From a bacterium (lineage in GTDB: Bacteria > Chlamydiota > Chlamydiia > Chlamydiales > FEN-1388), in assembly GCA_021811115.1 (NCBI GenBank), contig JAJZPP010000062.1:1-5366 (forward strand): a DNA stretch of 5,366 bases, given 5' to 3'. Position 1 is the first letter of the stretch. Every line of letters starts with the position of its first letter. The notes under the pieces are model-generated. The model saw only the letters and a list, made by a program, of their open reading frames with translations. It made no database searches and was not told where the DNA came from. Positions 5,277 to 5,366 of this stretch are shown here, one piece after another. The position numbers and the translations under genes are program-made.

Positions 5277-5366
5277 TCATTTGATGACCCAGCCGCAGGG
5301 CGCGCCCCGTTTCTTAGTTAATGGGGTGGTTGCTGGTGCAGTGGGTTTTGGGGGGGGGACAGTCGG
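5277..5366 (-). CDS. Possible C-terminal end of a Pro-rich protein entering from the right edge (direction uncertain)
   Basis: On the minus strand a frame is open from the window edge to a TGA at 5279-5277. It encodes 29 residues with a Pro-rich part (PTVPPPPKPTAPATTP) and the end LTKKRGAPCGWVIK. If real, the gene is convergent with the exported-protein gene, 32 bp between stops. The plus strand is equally open from an ATG at 5284 to the edge (MTQPQGAPRFLVNGVVAGAV and then Gly-rich). That start has no ribosome site, so I slightly prefer the minus strand. Both readings cross a run of nine G/C. Too little is present to assign any function, and only one of the two can be expected to be a gene. 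Confidence 0.3.
   Translation of the reverse strand, partial: PTVPPPKPTAPATTPLTKKRGAPCGWVIK

Noticed and set aside
5284..5366. Plus-strand start MTQPQGAPRFLVNGVVAGAV running off the right edge
   Set aside because: Not excluded, but there is no ribosome site before the ATG and the opposite strand is equally open with a plausible C-terminus; recorded as the alternative to the minus-strand call.
1..5366. CRISPR array, tRNA or rRNA genes, or an intact insertion sequence
   Set aside because: No regularly spaced repeats, no tRNA-like or rRNA-like stretches and no transposase frame were seen on either strand.

Overview
The window looks like chromosomal DNA from a Gram-negative (diderm) bacterium, roughly half G+C by eye. 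Two things point that way: a minus-strand cluster of type II secretion (T2SS)-type pseudopilin genes, and a divergent plus-strand gene for a large, apparently exported protein. The lineage cannot be fixed from sequence alone. The cluster's order (G, H, I, J, then a small membrane-anchored protein) and the Ser at position -1 of the prepilin sites remind me of chlamydia-like organisms (PVC group), but this is a low-confidence inference.

Layout. Positions 1-3237 are one tightly packed minus-strand unit, transcribed right to left. It starts with a 227-residue coiled-coil protein of unknown function (2554-3237). Then come a GspG-like major pseudopilin (2068-2502) and GspH-like (1458-2105), GspI-like (1016-1468) and GspJ-like (381-1019) minor pseudopilins. 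The last gene is a partial one (1-378) encoding a membrane-anchored protein with no prepilin signal, sitting where gspK would normally be. Junctions run from a 51-bp gap (coiled coil to G), through overlaps of 38, 11 and 4 bp, to a 2-bp gap (J to the last gene), as expected of one translationally coupled operon. The four pseudopilins would form the short periplasmic pseudopilus. The secretin (GspD), ATPase (GspE), platform protein (GspF) and prepilin peptidase are not in the window.

Positions 3238-3360 are a divergent promoter region. To the right, 3361-5244 encodes a protein of about 627 residues with an N-terminal hydrophobic segment and an HD-phosphohydrolase-like segment that has lost most metal ligands. 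Its first codons run through a 58-bp near-perfect palindrome (3385-3442) that looks like a small mobile-element remnant or a strong 5' hairpin. This leaves the true start in doubt.

Positions 5245-5366 hold a weak hairpin, a GC-rich palindrome and the edge of a further gene. Both strands are open there, across a run of nine G, so its direction is undecided.
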